A DNA stretch of 64,000 nucleotides from Pseudomonadota bacterium (GTDB lineage Bacteria; Pseudomonadota; Alphaproteobacteria; Rhizobiales; Pleomorphomonadaceae): the NCBI GenBank assembly GCA_023436885.1, contig JAEZHI010000042.1, positions 1-64,000 on the forward strand. Direction: 5' to 3'. This document shows positions 1 to 7,292 of the stretch, piece after piece. Both the position numbers and the translations under genes were made by a program. The notes under the pieces were generated by a model. The model was given only the letters and a program-made list of their open reading frames with translations, was not told the origin of the DNA and did no database searches. How positions within the stretch are numbered: position 1 is the first letter of the stretch; the number at the start of each line of letters is the position of its first letter.

Positions 1-1
1 C

Positions 2-26
2 TGTCATCCCCGCGCAGGCGGGGACC
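2..26. repeat. Short dispersed-type palindromic element at the left edge
   Basis: The sequence contains CCCCGC (8-13) and GCGGGG (18-23) around a four-base loop, preceded by TGTCAT and followed by ACC. Short elements with this GC-rich core are scattered between genes in many proteobacterial genomes. I recognise the type from memory and see only one copy here, so repetitiveness is inferred. It lies 57 bases past the stop of the first gene, at the window edge. Confidence 0.4.
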
Positions 27-40
27 TCAGGCAGGATGGA

Positions 41-66
41 ATGGGAGGCCGATATAGGTCTCCCAT
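41..66 (-). terminator. Hairpin just downstream of the first oxidoreductase gene
   Basis: ATGGGAGGCC and GGTCTCCCAT form a 10-bp stem (one G-T wobble) around the loop GATATA. It lies 16 bases past the stop codon of the leftward gene. There is no T-run after it on the minus strand, so it may be an RNA-stabilising hairpin or a Rho-dependent end rather than a classic intrinsic terminator. Confidence 0.35.
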
Positions 67-82
67 CCGAATGCACCGCAGC

Positions 83-1084
83 TCAAACCCTCGACAACTT
101 GGCTCCGCTCGCTCCGCGCTCCTGCGCCACATCCCCAAGGCACCCCGTCGCCTTGAGCGTCGTCCGAACCGCCTCCTCAAGCGGCGTGTGCGGCTCCGAA
201 CCCAGCAGCGCCACGAGCTTGGCATTGTCGAGCCGCGTCGGCACCTGCCAGAGGTAGCGCACCTCCAGGACTTCCCTGAAGAAATGCACGAAGGGCGAGG
301 CGAGGCGCATGATCAGCCAGGGCATGCCCTTCACCGGCAGGAAGGGCTCGTCGAGCACCTGACGGATCGCCCCGATCATCGACATGCCCTCCGCATCCCA
401 ATGGCCGCCGAAGTTGAAGGTGGCGAAATCCTCAAGGCCGGGGTGCTCTGCCAACCGCAGCATGGTCTCGGCAAGGTCCGGCAGATAGGCCCATTGATGG
501 CCGACGCCGCGCTTGCCCGGATAGGTGATCGCCTTGGGGCGACTGCCGGCCTTGGCCAGCACCTGGCTGAACCAGCCATTGCCCGCCCGCGCCCCGAAGA
601 AGTCGCCGGCCCGGACGATGAGCACCTTGGCCTTGCCGCGCGCCGCCGCCGCTTTCAATCGCCGTTCCATCTCACCGCGGATCTTGCCCTTGCGGGTCAG
701 CGGGTTCTGCGGCGCCTCCTCTGAGACGACCGGGAAGACATCGGGACCATAATTGTAGATGGTGCCGGGCAGGACGATGCGGGCACCGTTCGCCTCGGCG
801 GCGGCAATGCTATTGTCGAGCATCGGCAGCACCACCTTCTCCCAGTCGCGATAGCCGGGCGGGTTGACGGCGTGGACGATCAGCGATGCGCCTTTGGCCG
901 CTGCCATCACGTCGGCCGCCTGCATGGCGTCGCCCTTGATCCACTGAAAGCGGCCATCTTTGCCGGCCCTGTCAGGGTTGCGGTTGAGCGCCCGCACCTG
1001 CCAGCCGTTCGATGCCAGTTGAGAAGCCAGTTCGCCGCCGATACCGCCGGTGGCGCCGAGAACGAGAGCTATCTTGGTGTTCAT
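83..1084 (-). CDS. NAD(P)-binding oxidoreductase, extended/atypical SDR (NmrA/epimerase-like)
   Basis: The 333-residue product opens with the beta strand and glycine motif GATGGIGGELA of a Rossmann NAD(P) fold. It continues with sequence typical of NAD-dependent epimerase/NmrA-like proteins, including a conserved GTIYNYGPD stretch near residue 125. No clear YxxxK catalytic pair is evident, so it may be a reductase of atypical SDR type or a sensor; the substrate is unknown. I chose the second of two adjacent ATGs because GGAG lies seven bases upstream of it; the ATG at 1087 is the alternative. It is divergent from a LysR gene, which suggests that regulator controls it. Confidence 0.8.
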   Translation of the reverse strand: MNTKIALVLGATGGIGGELASQLASNGWQVRALNRNPDRAGKDGRFQWIKGDAMQAADVMAAAKGASLIVHAVNPPGYRDWEKVVLPMLDNSIAAAEANGARIVLPGTIYNYGPDVFPVVSEEAPQNPLTRKGKIRGEMERRLKAAAARGKAKVLIVRAGDFFGARAGNGWFSQVLAKAGSRPKAITYPGKRGVGHQWAYLPDLAETMLRLAEHPGLEDFATFNFGGHWDAEGMSMIGAIRQVLDEPFLPVKGMPWLIMRLASPFVHFFREVLEVRYLWQVPTRLDNAKLVALLGSEPHTPLEEAVRTTLKATGCLGDVAQERGASGAKLSRV

Positions 1085-1087
1085 CAT

Positions 1088-1175
1088 CCATCTCCATCTG
1101 CTGATGGGATGAAGATGGCGCCATCGACACATAAACGGAATTGCCGAAAATTCTGCATATGCTATACGGAAATAT
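1088..1175. promoter_or_regulatory. Divergent promoter region with a candidate LysR operator
   Basis: This 88-base gap separates the oxidoreductase (left) from the LysR gene (right). At 1138-1153 there is an inverted repeat GAATT-gccgaa-AATTC, the kind of interrupted dyad bound by LysR-type regulators. The right part of the gap is clearly richer in A and T than its surroundings, as expected for overlapping promoters. No -35/-10 pair is convincing enough to place. Confidence 0.3.
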
Positions 1176-2066
1176 ATGAGCCAGGAACCGAGCTGGGATC
1201 TCTACCGCACCTTCAACGCCGTGCTCAGCGAGGGATCGCTGTCCGGCGCGGCACGGGCGCTCGGCCTGACGCAGCCGAGCATCGCCCGCCATATCGACGC
1301 GCTTGAGGAAGCGGTGGGCGCCTCGCTGTTCCTGCGCACCGCTCGTGGCCTGTCGCCCACCGATGCGGCGCTGGAGCTGAGGCCCTTTGCCGAACTGATG
1401 GCCTCCACATCCGCCGCCCTGCTCCGCACCGCCGAGGGCCGCAGCGGCGAGGTGGACGGCACCGTCCGCATCAGTGCCAGCGAGGTGGTCGGCATCATCC
1501 ACCTGCCGGCCATCCTGACGCGGCTGCGCCAGCGCTATCCGCGGCTCACCATCGAGCTGTCGCTTTCCAATGCCGTCGACGATCTTCTGAAGCGCCAGGC
1601 CGACATCGCCATCCGCATGGTCAGGCCCGAGCAGCAGTCGCTGCTGGCCAGGCGCATCGGCGTCTTCCCGGTGGGCCTGCACGCCCACAAGGACTATCTC
1701 GCCCGGCGCGGCACGCCCCGGAACATGGAAGAACTCAAGGGGCACGACATCATCGGCTATGACGTCGAAACGCCCGCTGTCCGCGCCTTCGCAGAGCGCC
1801 ATCCCGGTCTCGATCGATCGAGTTTCGCGCTGCGCGTCGACAGCAACATCGCCCACCTCACGGCCATACAGGCCGGCTTCGGCATCGGCATCTGCCAGAC
1901 TATCATTGCCGACAACGACCCCAACCTCGTGCGCGTCCTGCCCGCCGCCTTCCATGAGGAACTGGAGACCTGGGTGGTGATGCACGAGGATCTCAGCGCC
2001 AATACGCGCTGCCGCGCCGTTTTCGATGCGTTGGTGATGGAGCTGACCGCACTGGTACGGCGCTGA
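1176..2066 (+). CDS. LysR-family transcriptional regulator
   Basis: The 296-residue protein has the usual LysR length and layout. An N-terminal winged helix-turn-helix at about residues 10-65 includes GSLSGAARALGLTQPSIARH and the following LEEAVGASLFLRT. A substrate-binding domain of periplasmic-binding fold runs from about residue 90 to the end. LysR proteins usually regulate the neighbouring divergent gene in response to a small ligand, so the oxidoreductase on the other strand is the likely target. The ligand cannot be inferred. The reading frame is uninterrupted and the N-terminus aligns with the family at this ATG. Confidence 0.92.
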   Translation: MSQEPSWDLYRTFNAVLSEGSLSGAARALGLTQPSIARHIDALEEAVGASLFLRTARGLSPTDAALELRPFAELMASTSAALLRTAEGRSGEVDGTVRISASEVVGIIHLPAILTRLRQRYPRLTIELSLSNAVDDLLKRQADIAIRMVRPEQQSLLARRIGVFPVGLHAHKDYLARRGTPRNMEELKGHDIIGYDVETPAVRAFAERHPGLDRSSFALRVDSNIAHLTAIQAGFGIGICQTIIADNDPNLVRVLPAAFHEELETWVVMHEDLSANTRCRAVFDALVMELTALVRR

Positions 2067-2084
2067 AATCTGCCCCGCCTCCGA

Positions 2085-4667
2085 TCAGCCGGCCGAACCA
2101 TCGTAACCGTCTCGCCAGGCCTCGGCCCGGATGAAGTCGGCAAGCTGGTCGGCAGACATCGGGCGCGCCAGTCCGAAGCCCTGCAAGTAATCGCACTTCA
2201 ACACATGCAGCCAATAGGCGTGATCTTTGGTTTCAACGCCTTCGCCAATGACCTTGACCCCCAGCGAGTGCCCCATCTCGATGATGGCGCCAATCAGCGA
2301 CCGCCGCTCGGCAGAGGCTGGAATGGTGCCGACAAGGTGGCGGTCGATCTTGATGACGTCCGGCCTCAGGTGCAGCAAGCTTGTGATCGACGCGTGACCG
2401 CTGCCGAAGTCGTCGATCTCTATCCCAATGCCCGCGTCCCGGATACGCGCAATATTGGCCGCGACCTGATCTTCCAGTTCGTCGAGAAAAATCGACTCGA
2501 TCAATTCGAATGACAGCGGACAACGCGAGGCGGGAAGACTGTTCAATAGTTCCGCGAACCGCGGATCGCGCAACCGGCCAGCTGAGACGTTGACCGAACA
2601 TTTTGGAATGTGGATCCCGGACAGCTCGAGGCACTGACAATCGGCGATCGCCTTGTCGAGGACGACGCCGTCAATCTCGCTCAGGATGCCGAGTTCTTCG
2701 GCGATGGCGATGAACTTGTCCGGCGACAGCAGCCCGCGGTCGGGGTGTTGCCAGCGCGCGAGGGCCTCCACACCGATGATATCGAGCGAGCCGGCGCGAA
2801 ACTGAAGCTGATAGTAGGGTTTGAACTCGTCGCGTTCGAGCCCGCGCAGAATATCGTCGGACACCTGCTTGGTCAGGATCATGCGATCGTGCGACTCGCG
2901 CCGGAAATATTCCCAGCGGTTCTTGCCGCTGCTCTTGGCGCTATAAAGGCCGATGTCGGCATTGAGCAGCAACTGATGCGGATCGATGTCCTTGCCGACA
3001 CCGACGGCGATGCCGATGCTGCCCCCGAAACGGCAATCGCGTCCGTGGATCGTCACCGGCCGCCGCAACGCCTCGACCAGCCGCGTTGCCAGAGCTTCGA
3101 GCGCCGCATAGTCGCCGTCGAACAGCCGGACCATCACGAATTCGTCGCCACCGATGCGGAAGACCTGGCCGTCCTCACCTGCCTCGCCCTGCAACAGTTG
3201 GCCGACATGCTGGAGTACGGCATCTCCGACGCTATGGCCAAAGGTGTCGTTGATCTGCTTGAAGCGGTCGAGATCGATATGCAGGATGGCAAGACCGTCT
3301 TCACAGTCAAACCCTTGAGCCGCCAGTGCCGACATGCGCTGATCGAGAAACCGCCGGTTCGGCAATTCGGTAAGCGGATCGAGCATCGCAATGCGCTCGA
3401 TTTCAGCCTTGGCAATCTCAAGCTGACGATTGCGCGCCTCGGCCAGCGTCTTGGCTCGCTCAAGATCGAGGCGCAGCAGGATATCGTCGGTCTCGTCCCA
3501 GTTGACGCCGATCATGCGCTTGCTGCCGTCGACATCGATGAAGGGTAGCGTGCGCGTTCGGATATGGCGGATGGCGCCATCTCGACGGATAATCCGGAAC
3601 TGGCTGTCGAAAGGCGTCAGCGTGGCCATGTGATCGTCAATGGTCTTGAGCTCCCGGTCGCGATCATCGGGATGCAGCATGCTCTCCCAAAGCCCGCCAA
3701 ACTTGACCTTTTCGTCGCTTTCGACGCCGTAGATCGCCCGCGTGGGCGGATCCCATGTGGTATAGCCCGTACTGAAATCGGCATCGAAGACACCGATGCG
3801 CGACGCTTCCATGGCAAGATGCAGGCGGCTGGTCGTCAGCGACAGCTGCTCCTCGGCCAGCTTTCGCTCGGTGATGTCGATATCGCTGCCGATGATGCGA
3901 GCAACCTTGCCGTCAATCCTCTGGGCGCACGAGCCGCGACACTCGATCCAGATCCACCGGCCATCAGCATGCTTGTAGCGATATTCGTAGCGGCATTCCT
4001 GGAAGTCGGGCAATCGTTGGCGGGCAAACTCTTCCATCACGTGCTGACGATCGCTGGGATGGATGAACTCAAGGATTTCAGCATGTTTGGTTGGGGCCGG
4101 GTCTCCCCGCTTCAGTCCTCTGATCTGATACCACATGTCCGAGAAACTGTTGACGCGCGACACCAGATCGGCGTCCCATATCCCGATCTTGGCCGCGACC
4201 ATCGCCTCGTTCCAACTTTTGGCAAGGTCGGCCAAACCCTGGGCGCGCGTCGTCAGATCGTCGACCTCGCACAACTGACCGACGATACGGACCGGGACGG
4301 ATGGTCTGCGGCTACGGCGATGAACCTGGAAGGCACCGCGGAACCAGCGTGATCGGCCACCGGGCAAACTCAAACAGAGATCCATCTGCCGAATGCTCTC
4401 GGTTCGGGTCTTCAGTGCACCAAAGAGGTCGGAAAGCGGCGCTCGTTCCTCCGCTGGCACCAGGCTGTCAAGACGACATCCAATCACCGTTGCCGCAACA
4501 ATCTCGAAGGTGCGCTCAAAGAGGCCGTTGACCTCCAGTATCAGGCCTGCCTCATCCAGGCAGACCGCAGGAAATAGCGGTGAGTCAAGCCATCCACCCA
4601 AATCGGGCGACAGTTCATCTTCCAGGCTGGCACGTTCTTCAGCGGTGGATTTCACCGTTATCCTCAA
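2085..4667 (-). CDS. PAS-PAS-PAS-GGDEF-EAL cyclic-di-GMP turnover protein
   Basis: The 860-residue cytoplasmic protein has three tandem PAS/PAC-type sensor regions (about residues 30-130, 145-270 and 280-400; the first is weaker), then a diguanylate cyclase domain and a phosphodiesterase domain. The cyclase signature is an intact GGDEF (RIGGDEFV). The EAL domain keeps EALARW, VNVSAGRL, FELIES, IDDFGSGH, VIKIDR, GEGVET and YLQGF, so the metal-binding and catalytic residues appear complete. Both activities are therefore possible. The RxxD inhibitory site normally found five residues before GGDEF is absent (GEDG at that place), so product inhibition of the cyclase is not expected. No transmembrane segment or signal peptide is visible. 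It is followed closely by the convergent end of the LysR gene. Confidence 0.93.
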   Translation of the reverse strand: MRITVKSTAEERASLEDELSPDLGGWLDSPLFPAVCLDEAGLILEVNGLFERTFEIVAATVIGCRLDSLVPAEERAPLSDLFGALKTRTESIRQMDLCLSLPGGRSRWFRGAFQVHRRSRRPSVPVRIVGQLCEVDDLTTRAQGLADLAKSWNEAMVAAKIGIWDADLVSRVNSFSDMWYQIRGLKRGDPAPTKHAEILEFIHPSDRQHVMEEFARQRLPDFQECRYEYRYKHADGRWIWIECRGSCAQRIDGKVARIIGSDIDITERKLAEEQLSLTTSRLHLAMEASRIGVFDADFSTGYTTWDPPTRAIYGVESDEKVKFGGLWESMLHPDDRDRELKTIDDHMATLTPFDSQFRIIRRDGAIRHIRTRTLPFIDVDGSKRMIGVNWDETDDILLRLDLERAKTLAEARNRQLEIAKAEIERIAMLDPLTELPNRRFLDQRMSALAAQGFDCEDGLAILHIDLDRFKQINDTFGHSVGDAVLQHVGQLLQGEAGEDGQVFRIGGDEFVMVRLFDGDYAALEALATRLVEALRRPVTIHGRDCRFGGSIGIAVGVGKDIDPHQLLLNADIGLYSAKSSGKNRWEYFRRESHDRMILTKQVSDDILRGLERDEFKPYYQLQFRAGSLDIIGVEALARWQHPDRGLLSPDKFIAIAEELGILSEIDGVVLDKAIADCQCLELSGIHIPKCSVNVSAGRLRDPRFAELLNSLPASRCPLSFELIESIFLDELEDQVAANIARIRDAGIGIEIDDFGSGHASITSLLHLRPDVIKIDRHLVGTIPASAERRSLIGAIIEMGHSLGVKVIGEGVETKDHAYWLHVLKCDYLQGFGLARPMSADQLADFIRAEAWRDGYDGSAG

Positions 4668-4904
4668 CTGTTGGCCCAGTAACAGCCAACAGTGTCCTCA
4701 TTGCATGAAAATTGAGTAAACCCTCAATTGTGAGAAATTACGTTGAACATGCGCAAGTTAGCAGAGCCTTGTGAATCTTCGTCCCATAAGCTGCATAGTA
4801 TGCGACAAATTGAATAGGCGAAAACTGTCATCGTAACGACTTGTTTCTATCGCGGCCCATGATGAACCGGCAGCCGCCCCGTCGAGCATTGGGAGCGCGC
4901 AAGC

Positions 4905-4933
4905 AAAAACGGCGGGCCTTTCGACCCGCCGTT
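4905..4933 (-). terminator. Rho-independent terminator of rpoD
   Basis: On the minus strand AACGGCGGG, an eight-base loop and CCCGCCGTT form a 9-bp GC-rich stem. The minus-strand 3' side reads directly into five Ts (plus-strand A-run at 4905-4909). It lies 27 bases past the rpoD stop codon. Confidence 0.85.
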
Positions 4934-4959
4934 CTGATTTCTGCTGCCTGCCGGCGTCC

Positions 4960-6993
4960 TCAGTTGTCGAGGAAACTCCTGAGCTTGCGGCTGCGGCTCG
5001 GGTGCTTGAGCTTCCTGAGCGCCTTCGCCTCGATCTGGCGGATGCGTTCGCGCGTCACCGAGAACTGCTGGCCGACTTCTTCCAGCGTGTGGTCGGTGTT
5101 CATGCCGATGCCGAAGCGCATGCGTAGCACGCGCTCTTCGCGCGGCGTCAGTGAGGCGAGCACGCGCGTGGTGGTCTCGCGCAGGTTCGACTGGATGGCC
5201 GCATCGATCGGCAGGATGGCGTTCTTGTCCTCGATGAAGTCGCCAAGGTGGCTGTCCTCCTCGTCGCCGATCGGCGTTTCGAGGCTGATCGGCTCCTTGG
5301 CGATCTTCAGGACCTTGCGCACCTTCTCGAGCGGCATCGCCAGCTTCTCGGCCAGCTCTTCCGGCGTCGGCTCGCGGCCGATCTCGTGCAGCATCTGGCG
5401 CGACGTGCGGACGATCTTGTTGATCGTCTCGATCATGTGCACCGGAATGCGGATGGTGCGGGCCTGGTCGGCGATCGAACGGGTGATCGCCTGCCGGATC
5501 CACCACGTGGCGTAGGTCGAGAACTTGTAACCACGGCGGTATTCGAACTTGTCGACCGCCTTCATCAGGCCGATGTTGCCTTCCTGGATCAGGTCGAGGA
5601 ACTGCAGGCCGCGGTTGGTGTACTTCTTGGCGATGGAGATGACGAGGCGCAAGTTGGCCTCCACCATTTCCTTCTTGGCGATGCGCGCTTCCTTCTCGCC
5701 CTTCTGGACGAGGTGGACAATGCGACGGAACTCGCCCGGCTCAAGGCCGGTCTCCGACGACAGCGTCTGGATGGTCTGACGCAACTCGCGGATCTCTTCC
5801 TTTTCCTTGGCGACGAATTCCTTCCAGCCCTTTGAGGCCAGAGAGGCGACGCGGCGGATCCAGTTGGGATCGAGTTCGGAAGCCTGATACTGACGCAGGA
5901 AATCCTCGCGGCCGACGCCATAGCTTTCGGCGAGGCGGAGGAGCTTGCCCTCGTAGCCCATCAGCTTCTTGTTGATGTCATAGAGCTGCTCGACCAGCGC
6001 CTCGATGCGCGCCGCGTTGAGGGAGAGCGACTTGACGTCTTCCTGGATCTCTTCCTCGAGCTTCTTGTAGCGGCGCTCCTGCGACGGGCTGAGCGTGGTG
6101 TTCTTGAGCCGGTTCTCGACGTGCTGCTCCTGCAGGCGGCGCAGCTTCTTGAAGTTCTCGGCGATGCGGTCGAAGGTTTCGAGCACCTTCGGCTTCAGCT
6201 CGGCTTCCATGGCCGACAGCGACACGTTGTTCTCCATGTCGTCTTCGTCGGTCATCTCGCCTTCGGGCAGCTCGCCCTCGGGCCGCTCCTCGCCGTCTTC
6301 ACCGCGCGGACGGGCTGGGCGCTCCGAAGGCTCTGCGCCTTCTTCCGCGCCCTCTTCGCCACCCTCGCCCTCGAACGGCAGGTCGCCGCCCTTGCCGTCC
6401 GGGCCGGCATAGGTCGCTTCGAGGTCGATGATGTCGCGCAGGAGGATCTTGCCCTCGTTGAGCTCATCGCGCCAGAAGATGATGGCCTGGAACGTCAGCG
6501 GGCTCTCGCAAAGACCGGCGATCATCGCCTCGCGACCGGCCTCGATGCGCTTGGCAATGGCGATTTCGCCCTCGCGGGAGAGCAGCTCCACCGAACCCAT
6601 CTCGCGCAGATACATGCGCACGGGGTCGTCTGTGCGGTCGGTCGGCTCGCGCGTCGTCGTCGTCTTGGCAACGGCGGTGCCGGTGGACTCGGCAACCTCG
6701 CCCTCTTCATCCGACGCACCATCATCGCCGGCGGGAGCCTCTTCGGCCTCCTCGGAATCGACAACGTTGATGCCCATGTCGGAGAGCATGGCGTAAATGT
6801 CTTCGATCTGATCGGACGAGTTCTGGTCCGACGGAAGAACTTCGTTCAGTTCGTCATAGGTTACATAGCCGCGCTTCTTGGCGAGCTTGATCATCCGCTT
6901 GACGGCGGCATCGCTGAGGTCGAGAAGCGGACCGTCCGGCCCTTCGCCAGCGGTATCCTGGACTTCGTCGTTTTCGGTGGCCTTGCTTGCCAT
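4960..6993 (-). CDS. rpoD: RNA polymerase sigma factor RpoD (sigma-70, housekeeping)
   Basis: The 677-residue protein is the primary sigma factor. Region 1.1 (about residues 20-90) includes KRGYVTYDELNEVLPS. Region 1.2 carries DPVRMYLREMG. A long acidic non-conserved region follows, rich in E/G. Region 2 has the core-binding and -10 recognition block (NLRLVISIAKKY, LDLIQEGNIGLMKAVDKFEY, FSTYATWWIRQAI). Region 4 ends with the -35-binding helix-turn-helix (LEEVGQQFSVTRERIRQIEA). The length, above the E. coli protein's 613 residues, fits alphaproteobacterial RpoD. I start at the ATG at 6993 because GGAG lies six bases upstream; the longer frame has no ribosome site. It lies downstream of dnaG, the classic macromolecular-synthesis order, but with a 299-base gap and probably its own promoter. 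Confidence 0.98.
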   Translation of the reverse strand: MASKATENDEVQDTAGEGPDGPLLDLSDAAVKRMIKLAKKRGYVTYDELNEVLPSDQNSSDQIEDIYAMLSDMGINVVDSEEAEEAPAGDDGASDEEGEVAESTGTAVAKTTTTREPTDRTDDPVRMYLREMGSVELLSREGEIAIAKRIEAGREAMIAGLCESPLTFQAIIFWRDELNEGKILLRDIIDLEATYAGPDGKGGDLPFEGEGGEEGAEEGAEPSERPARPRGEDGEERPEGELPEGEMTDEDDMENNVSLSAMEAELKPKVLETFDRIAENFKKLRRLQEQHVENRLKNTTLSPSQERRYKKLEEEIQEDVKSLSLNAARIEALVEQLYDINKKLMGYEGKLLRLAESYGVGREDFLRQYQASELDPNWIRRVASLASKGWKEFVAKEKEEIRELRQTIQTLSSETGLEPGEFRRIVHLVQKGEKEARIAKKEMVEANLRLVISIAKKYTNRGLQFLDLIQEGNIGLMKAVDKFEYRRGYKFSTYATWWIRQAITRSIADQARTIRIPVHMIETINKIVRTSRQMLHEIGREPTPEELAEKLAMPLEKVRKVLKIAKEPISLETPIGDEEDSHLGDFIEDKNAILPIDAAIQSNLRETTTRVLASLTPREERVLRMRFGIGMNTDHTLEEVGQQFSVTRERIRQIEAKALRKLKHPSRSRKLRSFLDN

Positions 6994-7171
6994 AGTCATC
7001 TCCGCCGTCCGCCGGGCGCCGGGCGCCTCGCGTCTCTGCTCGCTCAACTCGCCAAGGGGCAAAAAGGTCCCAACCGGCGGTTCGCGCTTACCAATAGGGG
7101 GGATGCCTTAAGCCGAACTTAACCCTGGCGTTCTGGAAAACGCATGGTAACGCTGCGGCCATAGGCAAATA

Positions 7172-7193
7172 GGCGGGCCGCTGCCGACCCGCC
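7172..7193 (-). terminator. GC hairpin between dnaG and rpoD, possible dnaG terminator or attenuator
   Basis: GGCGGG (7172-7177) and CCCGCC (7188-7193) form a 6-bp stem with a ten-base loop, about 100 bases after dnaG. The minus strand continues with a mixed TATTTG sequence rather than a T-run, so termination would be partial at best. Confidence 0.3.
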
Positions 7194-7230
7194 GAAAATC
7201 CCCGGAAAGGTGTATTTAGCGGCGCAAACG

Positions 7231-7288
7231 GATTCCGCAAGGGTGATTCGTCAGAGAATCTTTCGAATCGGGAATGATTCGTCGAATC
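7231..7288. promoter_or_regulatory. Cluster of six GANTC sites in the dnaG-rpoD gap
   Basis: GATTC or GAATC occurs at 7231, 7245, 7256, 7265, 7276 and 7284, six sites in 58 bases. They are arranged partly as inverted pairs: GATTC-gtcaga-GAATC at 7245-7260, CGAATC-gggaat-GATTCG at 7264-7281 and GATTCGTCGAATC at 7276-7288. GANTC is the methylation target of CcrM, the cell-cycle adenine methyltransferase of alphaproteobacteria. The cluster starts five bases past the dnaG stop and lies upstream of rpoD. A role in rpoD control is inference; the dyads could also be protein-binding sites or RNA hairpins. Confidence 0.6.
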
Positions 7289-7292
7289 AGGC

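Noticed and set aside
972..1985. 337-codon frame antisense to the LysR gene
   Set aside because: The LysR protein on the other strand is unambiguous, and the antisense frame runs across the divergent promoter.
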